From CAVPDE01 sp964580575 (GTDB lineage: Bacteria; Desulfobacterota; DSM-4660; Desulfatiglandales; HGW-15): 47,148 bases of DNA. Both the position numbers and the translations under genes were made by a program. The notes beneath the pieces were generated by a model. The model was given only the letters and a program-made list of their open reading frames with translations. It did no database searches and had not been told where the DNA came from. The DNA is taken from assembly GCA_964580575.1 (NCBI GenBank), contig CAZOLJ010000033.1, forward strand, positions 1 to 47,148, written 5' to 3'. Positions 23,404-32,324 of this stretch are shown piece by piece. Each line of letters opens with the position of its first letter. Positions within the stretch are counted from its first letter, which is position 1.

Positions 23404-26400
23404 ATGAAGACGGGCATTGATCGCATAGGAACCATCATGGTGGTTGGAGCCGGGGTCAGCGGAATCCAGGCCGCGCTGGACGCTGCCAAAGGCGGGTTCA
23501 AGGTCTATCTGGTGGACAAGGGGCCTGCCATCGGAGGCAAGATGGCCCAACTGGACAAGACCTTCCCCACCAATGACTGTTCCATGTGCATCCTCTCACC
23601 CAAGTTCATCGAATGCGCCACAGACCCCAACATCGATATCCTCACAGACGCCGAGGTCGAACGGGTAGAAGGGGAAGCAGGGAACTTCCGGGTCACCTTG
23701 ATCCAACAGCCTCGATACGTGGACGCAGAAAAATGCACCGGGTGTGGAACCTGTGCCGAATACTGTCCAGTGCGTGTGCCTGATTCCTACAATGAAAACC
23801 TGGCGACTTTGAAATGTATCCACCTGTCTTTTCCCCAGGCCGTGCCGGCGGTCTCCTTTGTTGAACCGGAGCACTGTCTTTTTCTCAAGAGAGGCATCTG
23901 CCAGATCTGCGTGCCTACCTGTAAGAACAAGGCCATTGATTTCCACCAGCGGGAACAGGTGCATGAGGTCAGGGTGGGTAGCCTTATTCTGGCTCCGGGC
24001 TACGAGGCGTTTTCTCCGAAGGTTCAGAGCCAGTACGGTTATGGAAGATTTCGGAACGTGGTCACCAGCCTCGAATTCGAGCGCATGCTGAGCGCGTCAG
24101 GGCCGAACCGCGGAGAGCTTCGACGGCCATCGGACGGCCGCCATCCCAAGAAGATCGCCTGGATCCAGTGCGTCGGGTCCCGGGACAAGTCAGCCGGCAA
24201 TCCCTACTGCTCGTCTGTCTGCTGCATGTACGCGATCAAGCATGTGCTTCTGAGCAAGGAACACGATCCGGAGTTGGAAGCGCATGTGTTTCACAATGAC
24301 ATCCGCGCCTACGGCAAGGGTTTCGAACGATACTATGAAAGAGCGAAAAGCACGCCGGGCGTCCGGTTCACGTGGAGCAAGGTCTCCGTGATCGGGGGAG
24401 ACAAAGAAACCGGCGCGGTCAAGCTCAGGTACCGTTTGAGCGGGACGTCCTTGAAGGACGACACCTTTGATCTCGTGGTGCTTTCCGTTGGTCTTGTCTC
24501 CCCTCAGACAAACAGGGAGCTTGCGGAAAAACTGGGCATCACCGTCAATGAGCACGGGTTCTGCGAAGGGTCGACCTTCTCTCCTATAGAGACGTCTCGC
24601 CCCGGGGTCTATCACTGCGGCGTGTTTCATGCGCCCATGGACATTCCTGATTCAGTGACCATGGCGAGCGGCGCAGCCTCCCTTGCTTCGCAGCTCTTGA
24701 ACGAGCGCCGTGGCACCCTGGTGGAGAAAAAGGAATACCCCGTGGAGCGGGACGTGCGGGGAGAGCCGCCCAGGGTTGGCGTTTTCGCGTGCGACTGCGG
24801 CACCAACATCGTCAAAACCGTGGACGTGAAGAAGGTTGTCCAGTATTCGCGGGGACTCATGGGAGTGGTGCACGCAGAGGAGAGCACCTTCAGCTGTTCC
24901 ATCGACTCCGTGACCCACATGGCCAAAGTGATCAGGGAAAAGGGCCTCAATCGCGTCGTGGTCGCAGCCTGCACTCCCCGGACCCACGAGCCTGTGTTTC
25001 AGGACGCCCTTCGAGAAGCAGGACTGAATCCTTATCTCTTCGAGTTTGCCAACATCCGGGAGCAGTGTTCCCTCGTGCACATGGGGGACAAAAGGAGCGC
25101 CTCGGACAAGGCAAAAGATCTGATTCGAATGGCCGTGGCCAGGGCCGTGCTTCTGGAGCCCCTGACTCAGATCTCCTACAAGGTCAAGCGCTCGGCCCTG
25201 GTGATCGGAGGCGGCCTCTCGGGTATGGCAGCGGCCCTGAGCCTTGCCGAGCAAGGCATCCCGGTTCATCTCGTGGAAAAGGAAGAGGAGCTGGGCGGCA
25301 TAGCCAGGAGGATTCACTACACCCTGGAGAGAACCGACATCCAGGACCATGTGCAGGGCCTTATCCATCAGGTTTACAAGAACCTTCTCATCCAGGTTCA
25401 CACCGATTCCCGGCTCCTTGATTTTTCAGGTTATGTCGGGAATTTCAAATCTCGGATCGCTCTGGGCGACCGAGGGGTGGTCAAAGAAATCGACCACGGA
25501 GTCACCCTGGTTGCAACCGGAGCCGAGGAATTCAAACCGGCCGCTTACCTCTATGGCCAGGATCCTCGCGTGGTCACCCAGATCGAGCTGGAACAGGAAA
25601 TCTGCGCGGGCAGTGAAAGCTTAAGAAAATGCGGAACCCTGGTGATGATCCAGTGCGTGGGTTCGCGGGACGAGGAAAGGCCCTATTGCAGCCGGATATG
25701 CTGCAGCCAGGCTGTCAAGAACGCTCTGAAGCTCAAAGAGCAGAACCCCGGCATGGACATCTATGTCCTCTACAGAGACATGAGGACCTATGCGTTCAAG
25801 GAGGACTACTACCGGCAGGCTGCGGAAAAGGGAGTGGTCTTTATCCGCTACGAGAAGGAAGACCCGCCGGATGTGACCGTTGCCGAGGAAGAGGGTCGCT
25901 CTGTCCTGAGGGTCGCGGTGACGGAGCCCACTCTGGCTGGCAGGCTCATGATCTATGCAGACCGGGTTGCCCTGGCCGTGGCCGCGCTGCCTGGTGCCGA
26001 GAACAGGCCTCTGTCCCGGCTCCTCAAGGTGCCGCTCAACGAAGACGGCTTTTTCATGGAAGCTCACATGAAGCTTCGACCTGTAGATTTTGCGACAGAC
26101 GGAATTTTCATGTGCGGCACGGCCCACAGTCCCAAGTTCATAGACGAGAGCATGGCCCAGGCTCAGGCCGCAGCCTCTCGCGCCCTCACCGTGCTGGCTC
26201 AAGAGGAATTGAAAGCAGGGGGCCTGGTTTGCAGCGTGACGGCAAGAAGGTGCAGCGGTTGCGGGCTCTGTGAGCAGGTATGCCCTTATCAGGCCATCGC
26301 CCTTGGAGAAGAGGGAATTGCGGTAGTCAACCAGGCCCTGTGCAAAGGATGCGGCGTATGCGTCTCTTCCTGTCGGAGCGGCGCGCTTGACCTGGGCGGC

Positions 26401-26442
26401 GTGACTGACATGCAGACTTGGTCGGCGATTCAGGCCCTGTGA
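23404..26442 (+). CDS. Tandem HdrA fusion protein (two HdrA flavoprotein modules, BamE-like size)
   Basis: At 1012 residues this is two HdrA units in one chain. Module 1 has the FAD loop VVGAGVSGIQAALDA near residue 15, HdrA signature FPTNDCSMCILSPKF, and 4Fe-4S motifs CTGCGTCAEYCP (about 111) and CQICVPTC. Module 2 begins near residue 455 with GVFACDCGTNIVKTVDV and VVAACTPRTHEPVFQ, the N-terminal HdrA domain that module 1 lacks. It then has the FAD loop VIGGGLSGMAAAL (about 600) and ends with ferredoxin motifs CSGCGLCEQVCP (about 950) and CKGCGVCVSSC. HdrA is the flavin site of electron bifurcation. Neighbouring HdrCB, MvhD and Flx subunits supply the electron paths. Two flavins could give two branch points. 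Confidence 0.9.
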   Translation: MKTGIDRIGTIMVVGAGVSGIQAALDAAKGGFKVYLVDKGPAIGGKMAQLDKTFPTNDCSMCILSPKFIECATDPNIDILTDAEVERVEGEAGNFRVTLIQQPRYVDAEKCTGCGTCAEYCPVRVPDSYNENLATLKCIHLSFPQAVPAVSFVEPEHCLFLKRGICQICVPTCKNKAIDFHQREQVHEVRVGSLILAPGYEAFSPKVQSQYGYGRFRNVVTSLEFERMLSASGPNRGELRRPSDGRHPKKIAWIQCVGSRDKSAGNPYCSSVCCMYAIKHVLLSKEHDPELEAHVFHNDIRAYGKGFERYYERAKSTPGVRFTWSKVSVIGGDKETGAVKLRYRLSGTSLKDDTFDLVVLSVGLVSPQTNRELAEKLGITVNEHGFCEGSTFSPIETSRPGVYHCGVFHAPMDIPDSVTMASGAASLASQLLNERRGTLVEKKEYPVERDVRGEPPRVGVFACDCGTNIVKTVDVKKVVQYSRGLMGVVHAEESTFSCSIDSVTHMAKVIREKGLNRVVVAACTPRTHEPVFQDALREAGLNPYLFEFANIREQCSLVHMGDKRSASDKAKDLIRMAVARAVLLEPLTQISYKVKRSALVIGGGLSGMAAALSLAEQGIPVHLVEKEEELGGIARRIHYTLERTDIQDHVQGLIHQVYKNLLIQVHTDSRLLDFSGYVGNFKSRIALGDRGVVKEIDHGVTLVATGAEEFKPAAYLYGQDPRVVTQIELEQEICAGSESLRKCGTLVMIQCVGSRDEERPYCSRICCSQAVKNALKLKEQNPGMDIYVLYRDMRTYAFKEDYYRQAAEKGVVFIRYEKEDPPDVTVAEEEGRSVLRVAVTEPTLAGRLMIYADRVALAVAALPGAENRPLSRLLKVPLNEDGFFMEAHMKLRPVDFATDGIFMCGTAHSPKFIDESMAQAQAAASRALTVLAQEELKAGGLVCSVTARRCSGCGLCEQVCPYQAIALGEEGIAVVNQALCKGCGVCVSSCRSGALDLGGVTDMQTWSAIQAL

Positions 26443-26615
26443 AATGCTAGAGGTCAGAGGTTGGAGGGGGGAGGCAGAAACGTCTTTGCCTCAAACCTCA
26501 AGTAAGCGAAGCGAGCGCTCCTCAAGTCCGACTGGGCGGACGCTCCTCAAACGAAGGGCTCTTTTAACCGGGGGCGCTTCTCAGACATCCAACGGATTTC
26601 AATTGGGTGACAGCA

Positions 26616-27071
26616 ATGGCTGAAAGGTGGGAACCTAAGATCGTGGCTTTTCTCTGCAACTGGTGCAGCTATGCAGGGGCGGATCTTGCAGGCACCAGCA
26701 GAATCCAGTATCCGCCCAATGTGCGCATCATCCGCGTGCCTTGCTCCGGAAGGGTGAACCCCTTCTTCATCCTGTCCAGTCTTCAAAAAGGGGTCGATGG
26801 CGTGCTGGTGAGCGGATGCCACCCCGGAGAGTGCCATTTCCTGACCGGCAATTACAGCGCGAGAAGAAGGTTCGCACTGCTCAAAAGCCTGCTTGAATTT
26901 GCCGGCATCGAGGAAGGCCGGGTCCAGTTCAGCTGGGTGTCGGCCTCCGAGGGCGTTCGGTTTGCAAAGCTGGTGGAACAGGTGACGCGCAAGGTGAGAG
27001 CCCTTGGCCCGGCAAAGAGATTGGTGAAGACTCCGCCTCAAGGTGTGGTTCATGCAGCAGCGCACAGATGA
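26616..27071 (+). CDS. flxD: MvhD/FlxD-type 2Fe-2S subunit
   Basis: This 151-residue protein of the MvhD (FrhD/FlpD) family delivers electrons to HdrA. Cysteines lie in FLCNWCSYAGADLAG, VPCSGRVNP and SGCHPGECHFLTGN, the family arrangement. VQFSWVSASEG is also characteristic. The ATG at 26616 was used; a GTG at 26607 is possible. The preceding 170 bases contain no gene, only weak direct repeats (GCTCCTCAA). The end overlaps the start of the next gene by about 20 bases, so the two are translationally coupled. In the Flx-Hdr model it bridges the NAD(P)H-oxidising Flx part and HdrA. Confidence 0.88.
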   Translation: MAERWEPKIVAFLCNWCSYAGADLAGTSRIQYPPNVRIIRVPCSGRVNPFFILSSLQKGVDGVLVSGCHPGECHFLTGNYSARRRFALLKSLLEFAGIEEGRVQFSWVSASEGVRFAKLVEQVTRKVRALGPAKRLVKTPPQGVVHAAAHR

Positions 27072-27981
27072 AATCAGGGCAATTGCCCGGAAGCTCCTCC
27101 GAGACAAGCAGGTGGACGTGGTCATCGGCTTTGAGCGGGGAAGCCTACCTCTGAGGCGCAGGCCGTGCTTTGTGAGGAAAGAGGAAGATGCAGACCGGCT
27201 GGTGTGGGACGGATGGTGCGAGAACACCCTGGCTACCTATCTTCCGAAAAGGAAAGAGAACGCAGCCATTGTGGCAAAGGGATGTGACAGCCGGGCTGTG
27301 GTGGAACTGATCAAAGAAAAGCAGGTGCCAAGAGATCAGGTCATCGTGATCGGCGTGCCCTGCGGCGGAATGATCGACCGGGCTAAGGTAGAAGCTTCAG
27401 TCGCTCCAGGCCGAATCGCGCAAGCGGAGGATGGGCCTGATTTCGAAGAGACGTTGAGGCGCACCGGGTTTCTCCTGGATTGCTGCAAGACCTGCGCTCA
27501 CCCGAATCCGGTGCTCCATGATGTGCTCGTGGGAGAGCCTTTTCCTGAAAAGGCGCAGGATGCTTTTACGGACATTGAAGCCTTTAACGCCATGAAGCCT
27601 GAGCAGCGGTGGACTTACCTGAGCAGGGAAGTGGAGAAGTGCATCCGCTGCTATGCCTGCAGGAATGCCTGCCCTCTTTGCTACTGCCCGGAGTGCTTTG
27701 TGGATGCATCGCTCCCCCAGTGGGTCGGGAAGTCTATCGATGCATCGGACACCATGATCTTCCACCTCATGAGAGCCTATCATCTTGCCGGCCGATGCGT
27801 GGCCTGCGGCGCCTGCGAGCGGGCATGCCCAATGGGCGTGGACCTTGGAAAGCTGAACAGAATGCTTTTGAAAGAGGTGAAGGATCTCTTTGGCTATGAA
27901 GCAGGGCTTGGTCTTGACGAGAAGAGTCCTCTGGCGACCTTCAGGCCTGATGATCCTGAATCGTTCATTGTAAATCCATGA
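27052..27981 (+). CDS. flxC: Flx-type Fe-S subunit with FrhB-like and 4Fe-4S dicluster domains
   Basis: The 309-residue product (ATG at 27052) starts with an F420-hydrogenase-beta-like segment (AAIVAKGCDSRAVVELI, VIGVPCGGMIDR, DCCKTCAHPNP). It ends in a dicluster ferredoxin region, CIRCYACRNACPLCYCPECF and CVACGACERACPMGVD. The extra cysteines after the first motif (CYCPEC) are notable. The position between MvhD and an AsrA-like subunit matches FlxC of Flx(ABCD)-Hdr(ABC) clusters, where NADH oxidation is thought to be coupled to ferredoxin and disulfide reduction. The specific assignment as FlxC is by order, not by a diagnostic motif. Confidence 0.72.
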   Translation: MQQRTDEIRAIARKLLRDKQVDVVIGFERGSLPLRRRPCFVRKEEDADRLVWDGWCENTLATYLPKRKENAAIVAKGCDSRAVVELIKEKQVPRDQVIVIGVPCGGMIDRAKVEASVAPGRIAQAEDGPDFEETLRRTGFLLDCCKTCAHPNPVLHDVLVGEPFPEKAQDAFTDIEAFNAMKPEQRWTYLSREVEKCIRCYACRNACPLCYCPECFVDASLPQWVGKSIDASDTMIFHLMRAYHLAGRCVACGACERACPMGVDLGKLNRMLLKEVKDLFGYEAGLGLDEKSPLATFRPDDPESFIVNP

Positions 27982-29051
27982 TGATCAAGACCCCCTCGGG
28001 GGTGACAAGGCGGTGCGGGTTGTCCTCAATTTCCAAAATCCTCAAAAAAGACCGGCTCCCAGGCTTTCTTGAACGCCTGGTTAGGGAGCGGCAGGTCTTT
28101 GCTCCGGTGAAAAAAGGAGAGGTCATCCTGATCCGGGAGATCGATTCGCCTTCTCAAGTGATTCTGGAGTACCGGAACGCCAAGGAATCTCCCAAATCCG
28201 TGCTTTTTCCCCAGAGGGAAACGCTTTTCCGGTATCGGGCGGAAAAGGGAAAGGCGGAAGTGGATGTTCCTGCAGGCGCGGCAAAGGGCCGGGTGTTGTT
28301 TGGGATCCGTCCTTGCGATGCGAGGGGGTTGCTGCTTCTCGACAAAGTGTTCGGCGGCGGCTCCAGCGATCCTTATTACGCGGACAAGAGAAAAAACACG
28401 GTGGTCGTGAGCCTGGGATGCGCCGACCCGAATCCCTCCTGCTTCTGTCTTTCTATGGGAGGAGGCCCTTGCTCTGCAGAGGGATCGGACCTGCTCCTCC
28501 TGGACTTGGGGGATCGCTACACCGCTGAAGCAGTGAGTGAAAAGGGCGCGGCTCTATTGGAAGACCAGGCTTTTGAGAAGAGCGACGAGCAATCCCTGAG
28601 CCTCGCAGAGAAGACCAGGAACCAAGCCGAGGCTTCCATGCAGCCGGTGGCCAAGAAGGAAAACCTGGAAGAGGAATTGGAGCGGCTTTTCAGCGATCCG
28701 GTTTGGAAAGACCTGGCAGAGACCTGTCTCAGCTGCGGGATTTGCACGTACCTGTGCCCGACCTGTCATTGTTTCGATCTTTGCGACGAAGCATCGGGCC
28801 AGGCAGGAGAAAGGATCAGGGTCTGGGATTCCTGCCAGTTTCCTCTGTTCACCCAGCAGGCTTCGGGGTTCAATCCCAGGCCGACGGTCAAGGAAAGATT
28901 CAGGCAGAGGATCATGCACAAGTTGAGCTACCTGCCCAAAAGCCAGGCCATGACGGGCTGCGTGGGTTGCGGACGGTGTGTGACCGAATGCCCGGTCAAC
29001 CTGGATATACGGGAAGTGATGGTATCTCTTTCAGGGGGAAATGCACGGTGA
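27978..29051 (+). CDS. flxB: Flx-type Fe-S subunit (AsrA / hydrogenase-beta-like, 4Fe-4S dicluster)
   Basis: This 357-residue cytosolic Fe-S protein carries FGIRPCDARGLLLLDKVF, the phrase seen in AsrA and NADP-hydrogenase beta subunits, and VVSLGCADPNPSCFC. C-terminal clusters are CLSCGICTYLCPTCHC and CVGCGRCVTECPVNLD. The gene overlaps its predecessor by four bases (ATGA) and its stop overlaps the next start (TGATG), so the trio is tightly coupled. With the following FAD/NAD-binding subunit it forms the pair that exchanges electrons between NAD(P)H and the Hdr core. A charged stretch of about 60 residues before the first cluster motif looks like a flexible linker. Confidence 0.82.
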   Translation: MMIKTPSGVTRRCGLSSISKILKKDRLPGFLERLVRERQVFAPVKKGEVILIREIDSPSQVILEYRNAKESPKSVLFPQRETLFRYRAEKGKAEVDVPAGAAKGRVLFGIRPCDARGLLLLDKVFGGGSSDPYYADKRKNTVVVSLGCADPNPSCFCLSMGGGPCSAEGSDLLLLDLGDRYTAEAVSEKGAALLEDQAFEKSDEQSLSLAEKTRNQAEASMQPVAKKENLEEELERLFSDPVWKDLAETCLSCGICTYLCPTCHCFDLCDEASGQAGERIRVWDSCQFPLFTQQASGFNPRPTVKERFRQRIMHKLSYLPKSQAMTGCVGCGRCVTECPVNLDIREVMVSLSGGNAR

Positions 29052-29896
29052 TGGAAAACCCCTATGTCCCTCTTGCCATGAGGATCGAAGAGATCATCGT
29101 GGAGACAGAGGACGAAAACATCAAGACCTTTGAACTGTCTTTTACGGCCAGGGCTGACGAGGAACGGTTTGTCTACACGCCGGGCCAGTTCGCCGAACTC
29201 TCGGTTTTCGGCAAAGGAGAGGCGCCTTTCGGCATGGCCTCCACGCCGACCCGGCCGGGCCGGCTCTCTTTCAGCGTGAGCAAGATCGGGGTGGTGACCG
29301 GCGCTCTTCACCGGATGGAGAAAGGGGGTGGGGTGGGGGTCCGGGGGCCGCTCGGCAATGGTTATCCCCTGCAGACCTTCAAGGGAAAGAATCTGGTTCT
29401 TGTGGGAGGAGGATTCGGGTTTTCCACGCTCCGGTCCCTGACGAATTTCATTCTCCACGATTCAAACAGAAAAGAGTACAGCGACCTCACGGTGATCTAC
29501 GGAGCAAGAAGGCCGGGACTGCTCCTCTACAAGAAAGACCTTGAGGCATGGAAAAAGCAAGGGGATATCCGGCTGCATTTGACGGTGGACAAAGGCGAGG
29601 ATGGGTGGCGGGGCCATGTCGGCTTTGTGCCGGATGTGACTCGTTCCGTGGCGCCGAACCCCAAGAATGCCTATGCCGTGGTCTGCGGGCCCCCGGCCAT
29701 GATCCAGTTCACACTTCCTGTGCTGAAGGAACTCGGTTTCGGGGACGAACAGATCTTTCTCTCCCTGGAAATGCGGATGAAGTGCGGCATCGGCAAGTGC
29801 GGTCGGTGCAATGTGGGGAGCAAGTACATTTGCAGCGACGGCCCGGTGTTTTCACAGGCTGAGCTATCACGCTTGACTACGGAGTCGCATGGGTAA
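29051..29896 (+). CDS. flxA: Flx-type FAD/NAD(P)H oxidoreductase subunit (AsrB/PyrK-like)
   Basis: At 281 residues it has the ferredoxin-reductase fold. FAD-binding YTPGQFAELSVFG and FGMASTPTRPG come first, then the NAD-binding LVGGGFGFSTLRSL and VCGPPAMIQFTLPVL. The C-terminal 2Fe-2S motif is MKCGIGKCGRCNVG with a following YICSDGPVF. ATG at 29051 overlaps the upstream stop. This is the likely NAD(P)H entry or exit point of the Flx-Hdr assembly. A REP-like element separates it from the AOR gene, so AOR could be expressed at a different level. Confidence 0.87.
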   Translation: MENPYVPLAMRIEEIIVETEDENIKTFELSFTARADEERFVYTPGQFAELSVFGKGEAPFGMASTPTRPGRLSFSVSKIGVVTGALHRMEKGGGVGVRGPLGNGYPLQTFKGKNLVLVGGGFGFSTLRSLTNFILHDSNRKEYSDLTVIYGARRPGLLLYKKDLEAWKKQGDIRLHLTVDKGEDGWRGHVGFVPDVTRSVAPNPKNAYAVVCGPPAMIQFTLPVLKELGFGDEQIFLSLEMRMKCGIGKCGRCNVGSKYICSDGPVFSQAELSRLTTESHG

Positions 29897-29937
29897 GGAA
29901 GGAGCTTCGCAGAATGAACTTGAACAGCTCCATTTCC

Positions 29938-30004
29938 CGTTCGCCCTGAGGTATCGAAGGGCGAACGATGCCCGTTCATGCTTCGATACCTCAGCATGAA
30001 CGGG
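29938..30004. repeat. Paired REP-like hairpins, copy 2
   Basis: Palindromes lie at 29938-29967 (CGTTCGCCCTGAGG...AGGGCGAACG) and 29971-30004 (CCCGTTCATGCTTCG...CATGAACGGG), only three bases apart, with the core TTCGATACCTCA in opposite orientations. It sits between flxA and the AOR gene. The rest of the 225-base gap shows no gene. Confidence 0.8.
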
Positions 30005-30121
30005 TCCAGGTCTTTGAATCGTCCAAGTTGATTCTGCGTGATATCGAAGGGTGCAAGGTGCAAAGAAGAGACACCTCAAGGAGTGGGTTGTTGCCGTGAA
30101 CCGTGAACCGGAGGTTGGGCC

Positions 30122-31936
30122 ATGTACGGTTGGACAGGTAAAATCCTGAGGATTGATCTTTCGAGAGGCAACTGCAGTGTGGAAGAGTTGCCTCCGGGGT
30201 TGGCGCGAGATTACATCGGGGGCCGCGGTCTAGGGGACCGCATTCTTTTTGATGAGATCGACCCTCGCATCGATCCCCTGGGCCCGGAGAACAAGCTGAT
30301 CTTCGCCACAGGCGCTCTCACGGGCACGGGCGTTCCCGCAGGCGGAAGATTCGTCGTGGTCGGCAAATCTCCCCTCACCAGCGCGGTCGGGAACCCCGTG
30401 TGCGGAGGTTACTTCGGCGCTAATCTGAAATTCGCCGGATATGATGCTCTCATCCTCGAAGGAAAAGCGTCCGAGCCGGTTTATATCTTAGTCATTAACG
30501 ACAGGGTGGAGATCAGGCCTGCGGCCCATTTGTGGGGCAAAAACGCCACGGAAACAGAGCACGCCATCAGGGCGGAGATGGGGCCGGAAACGGACCGGTG
30601 GGAAAAGAACATGCTGAGCATCGCCACCATCGGGCCTGCGGGCGAAAATCTGGTTCGCTTTGCCTGTGTCATGGCGGACGGCGGCAGGGCAGCCGGCCGC
30701 TCCGGCATGGGAGCGGTCATGGGATCCAAGAACGTGAAGGCCATTGCCGCCTATGGGACAGGGGAAGTGAAAGTTTCCGATCCGGACGCTTTCAAACAAG
30801 CTGTGATGGCGTTTTACCAGGAGGCGAGGAAAAACAAAGAGCTCGAGAAAAGGGCGATGTGGGGCACGTGGAGCCTGCCCGGGCGAGCCAACAAATCCAA
30901 GACTCAGGCGGCCTTCAACTTCAAGGACGGCTACTTCGAACCCTTCACCAAGTTCGAGGACCCTGCCTACATCCGGAACATGCTCAGGAAAAGAGACGAG
31001 GGGTGTTTCTCCTGCCCTTTCCGCTGCTCCAAGCGGGCGATGATCAATGACCCGGAATATCCATGGACCACCAAGGGGCCTGAACACGAGACCATGGCTC
31101 TTGTGGGCTCCAACTGCGGCGTCGGGGACCTTAAAGACATTTTCAGGGCCAACTACCTGTGCAATGAACTGGGCATGGACACGATCACGGCAGGGGCCAC
31201 GATTTCCTGCGCCATGGAACTTTTTGAAACAGGAGCCCTCAGCGAGAAGGACATCGGATATCCGCTCCCCTTCGGGAACGCTCCCAATATGTTTCGGGCC
31301 TTGCGGGAGACGGCGCTGCGCCAGGGATTCGGCGACATCCTTGCAGAGGGAGGCGCGGCGGTGGCGGAAAAATACGGCCGGCCGGAGCTTTTCATGGGCG
31401 TCAAGAAGCAGGGCATGCCCGCCTGGCATCCCCAGGGAATCGAGATCATCGGTCTTCAGTATGCGACCAGCAATGTGGGCGCCTGCCACACCAAGGCCAC
31501 ACTGCCTTTTTATGAAGGAAGACAGGACCCTGCGCACCACGTGGAGTGGACCAAAGAGGATCAGGACTATGTGGCTATCGTGGATTCAGGGGTGCTCTGC
31601 TGGATCATTTACCACGGTCCTCTGTGGAACGAAAAACCTCTCCAGTGGCTCAGGCTCACCACGGGCCTGGATTACTCGGCAGAGGAACTGGCCCTGATCG
31701 GGGAGAGGATATGGAACCTGGAGCGGGTGTTCAATTTCAAGGCCGGTTTCAGCGGCAAGGACGACACGCTTCCCAAGAGGATCACCGAAGAACCCAGGAT
31801 CAAGAACCAGGTGGTGCACCTTTCTCAAATGCTTCCCCAGTACTACCGACTCCGGGGGTGGACCGAAGCAGGTGTACCGACCCGGGAAAAGCTTCGCCAA
31901 CTGGGTCTGGAAAAGGAAGGAGCAGGGCTCCTATGA
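30122..31936 (+). CDS. aor: Tungsten/molybdenum aldehyde:ferredoxin oxidoreductase
   Basis: The AOR-family enzyme (604 residues, the typical length) oxidises aldehydes to acids or the reverse with low-potential electrons. The start YGWTGKILRIDLSRG, GALTGTGVPAGGRFVVVGKS (pyranopterin binding) and GRSGMGAVMGSKNVKA are family signatures. The 4Fe-4S ligands are CFSCPFRC near residue 295 and Cys in DSGVLCWIIY near 492. GPEHETMALVGSNCG holds the active-site Glu, and NVGACHTKATL the His region. It is closer in length and motifs to ordinary AOR than to BamB, the benzoyl-CoA reductase subunit. The neighbouring polyferredoxin and upstream Hdr/Flx genes suggest coupling to NAD(P)H and bifurcation. Confidence 0.9.
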   Translation: MYGWTGKILRIDLSRGNCSVEELPPGLARDYIGGRGLGDRILFDEIDPRIDPLGPENKLIFATGALTGTGVPAGGRFVVVGKSPLTSAVGNPVCGGYFGANLKFAGYDALILEGKASEPVYILVINDRVEIRPAAHLWGKNATETEHAIRAEMGPETDRWEKNMLSIATIGPAGENLVRFACVMADGGRAAGRSGMGAVMGSKNVKAIAAYGTGEVKVSDPDAFKQAVMAFYQEARKNKELEKRAMWGTWSLPGRANKSKTQAAFNFKDGYFEPFTKFEDPAYIRNMLRKRDEGCFSCPFRCSKRAMINDPEYPWTTKGPEHETMALVGSNCGVGDLKDIFRANYLCNELGMDTITAGATISCAMELFETGALSEKDIGYPLPFGNAPNMFRALRETALRQGFGDILAEGGAAVAEKYGRPELFMGVKKQGMPAWHPQGIEIIGLQYATSNVGACHTKATLPFYEGRQDPAHHVEWTKEDQDYVAIVDSGVLCWIIYHGPLWNEKPLQWLRLTTGLDYSAEELALIGERIWNLERVFNFKAGFSGKDDTLPKRITEEPRIKNQVVHLSQMLPQYYRLRGWTEAGVPTREKLRQLGLEKEGAGLL

Positions 31937-32310
31937 GAATAAAGATCGATCACACCAAGTGCAGCGGGTGCAAGCTTTGCGAGGTGGCCTGCGCGTTGAA
32001 GCACACGGAGGGCGTCAATCCGCAACGGTCGCGAATCAAGGTTTTTGTGGAGGAGACTTTCTGCCTCCCTGTGATCGCGGGCCCCTATACCGAGGCGGCG
32101 TGCAATTCAAAGGGCACCGTCCTGGTGGACGGCCACGAAGTGGATGGGTGCGTGCTGTGCCGGGCGTCGTGCCCCGAGAAGACCATCTACAAGGAACCGG
32201 ATACCGCCATTCCGCTCAAATGCGACTTCTGCGGCGAACCCCCTGATCCGGAGTGCGTGAAATGGTGCGCTGCAGAGGCGCTGGTGCTGGTGGATGAAAC
32301 GATGGAATGA
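31933..32310 (+). CDS. Polyferredoxin electron-transfer subunit of the aldehyde oxidoreductase
   Basis: This 125-residue ferredoxin-like protein has cysteine groups for several 4Fe-4S clusters: CSGCKLCEVACALKH, CVLCRASCPEKTI and CDFCGEPPDPECVKWC. It begins MRIKIDHTKCSG and overlaps the AOR stop by four bases (ATGA), so the two are made together. This arrangement parallels the small Fe-S subunits of AOR complexes (AorA) and of Bam (BamC). It probably wires tungsten-site electrons to the Flx-Hdr proteins. It is the last gene of the operon. Confidence 0.88.
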   Translation: MRIKIDHTKCSGCKLCEVACALKHTEGVNPQRSRIKVFVEETFCLPVIAGPYTEAACNSKGTVLVDGHEVDGCVLCRASCPEKTIYKEPDTAIPLKCDFCGEPPDPECVKWCAAEALVLVDETME

Positions 32311-32324
32311 GTGGAGAACGATCT

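Noticed and set aside
30488..31540. 350-codon frame antisense to the aldehyde oxidoreductase
   Set aside because: It lies wholly within the AOR gene on the other strand and has no domain motif or ribosome site. Similar long antisense frames occur opposite other genes here.
30122..31936. BamB, catalytic subunit of class II benzoyl-CoA reductase
   Set aside because: Length (604 residues) and motifs such as GPEHETMALVGSNCG and the TGVPAGGR loop fit ordinary AOR better. The cluster also has no NuoEFG-like BamGHI, though HdrCB and HdrA resemble BamD and BamE.
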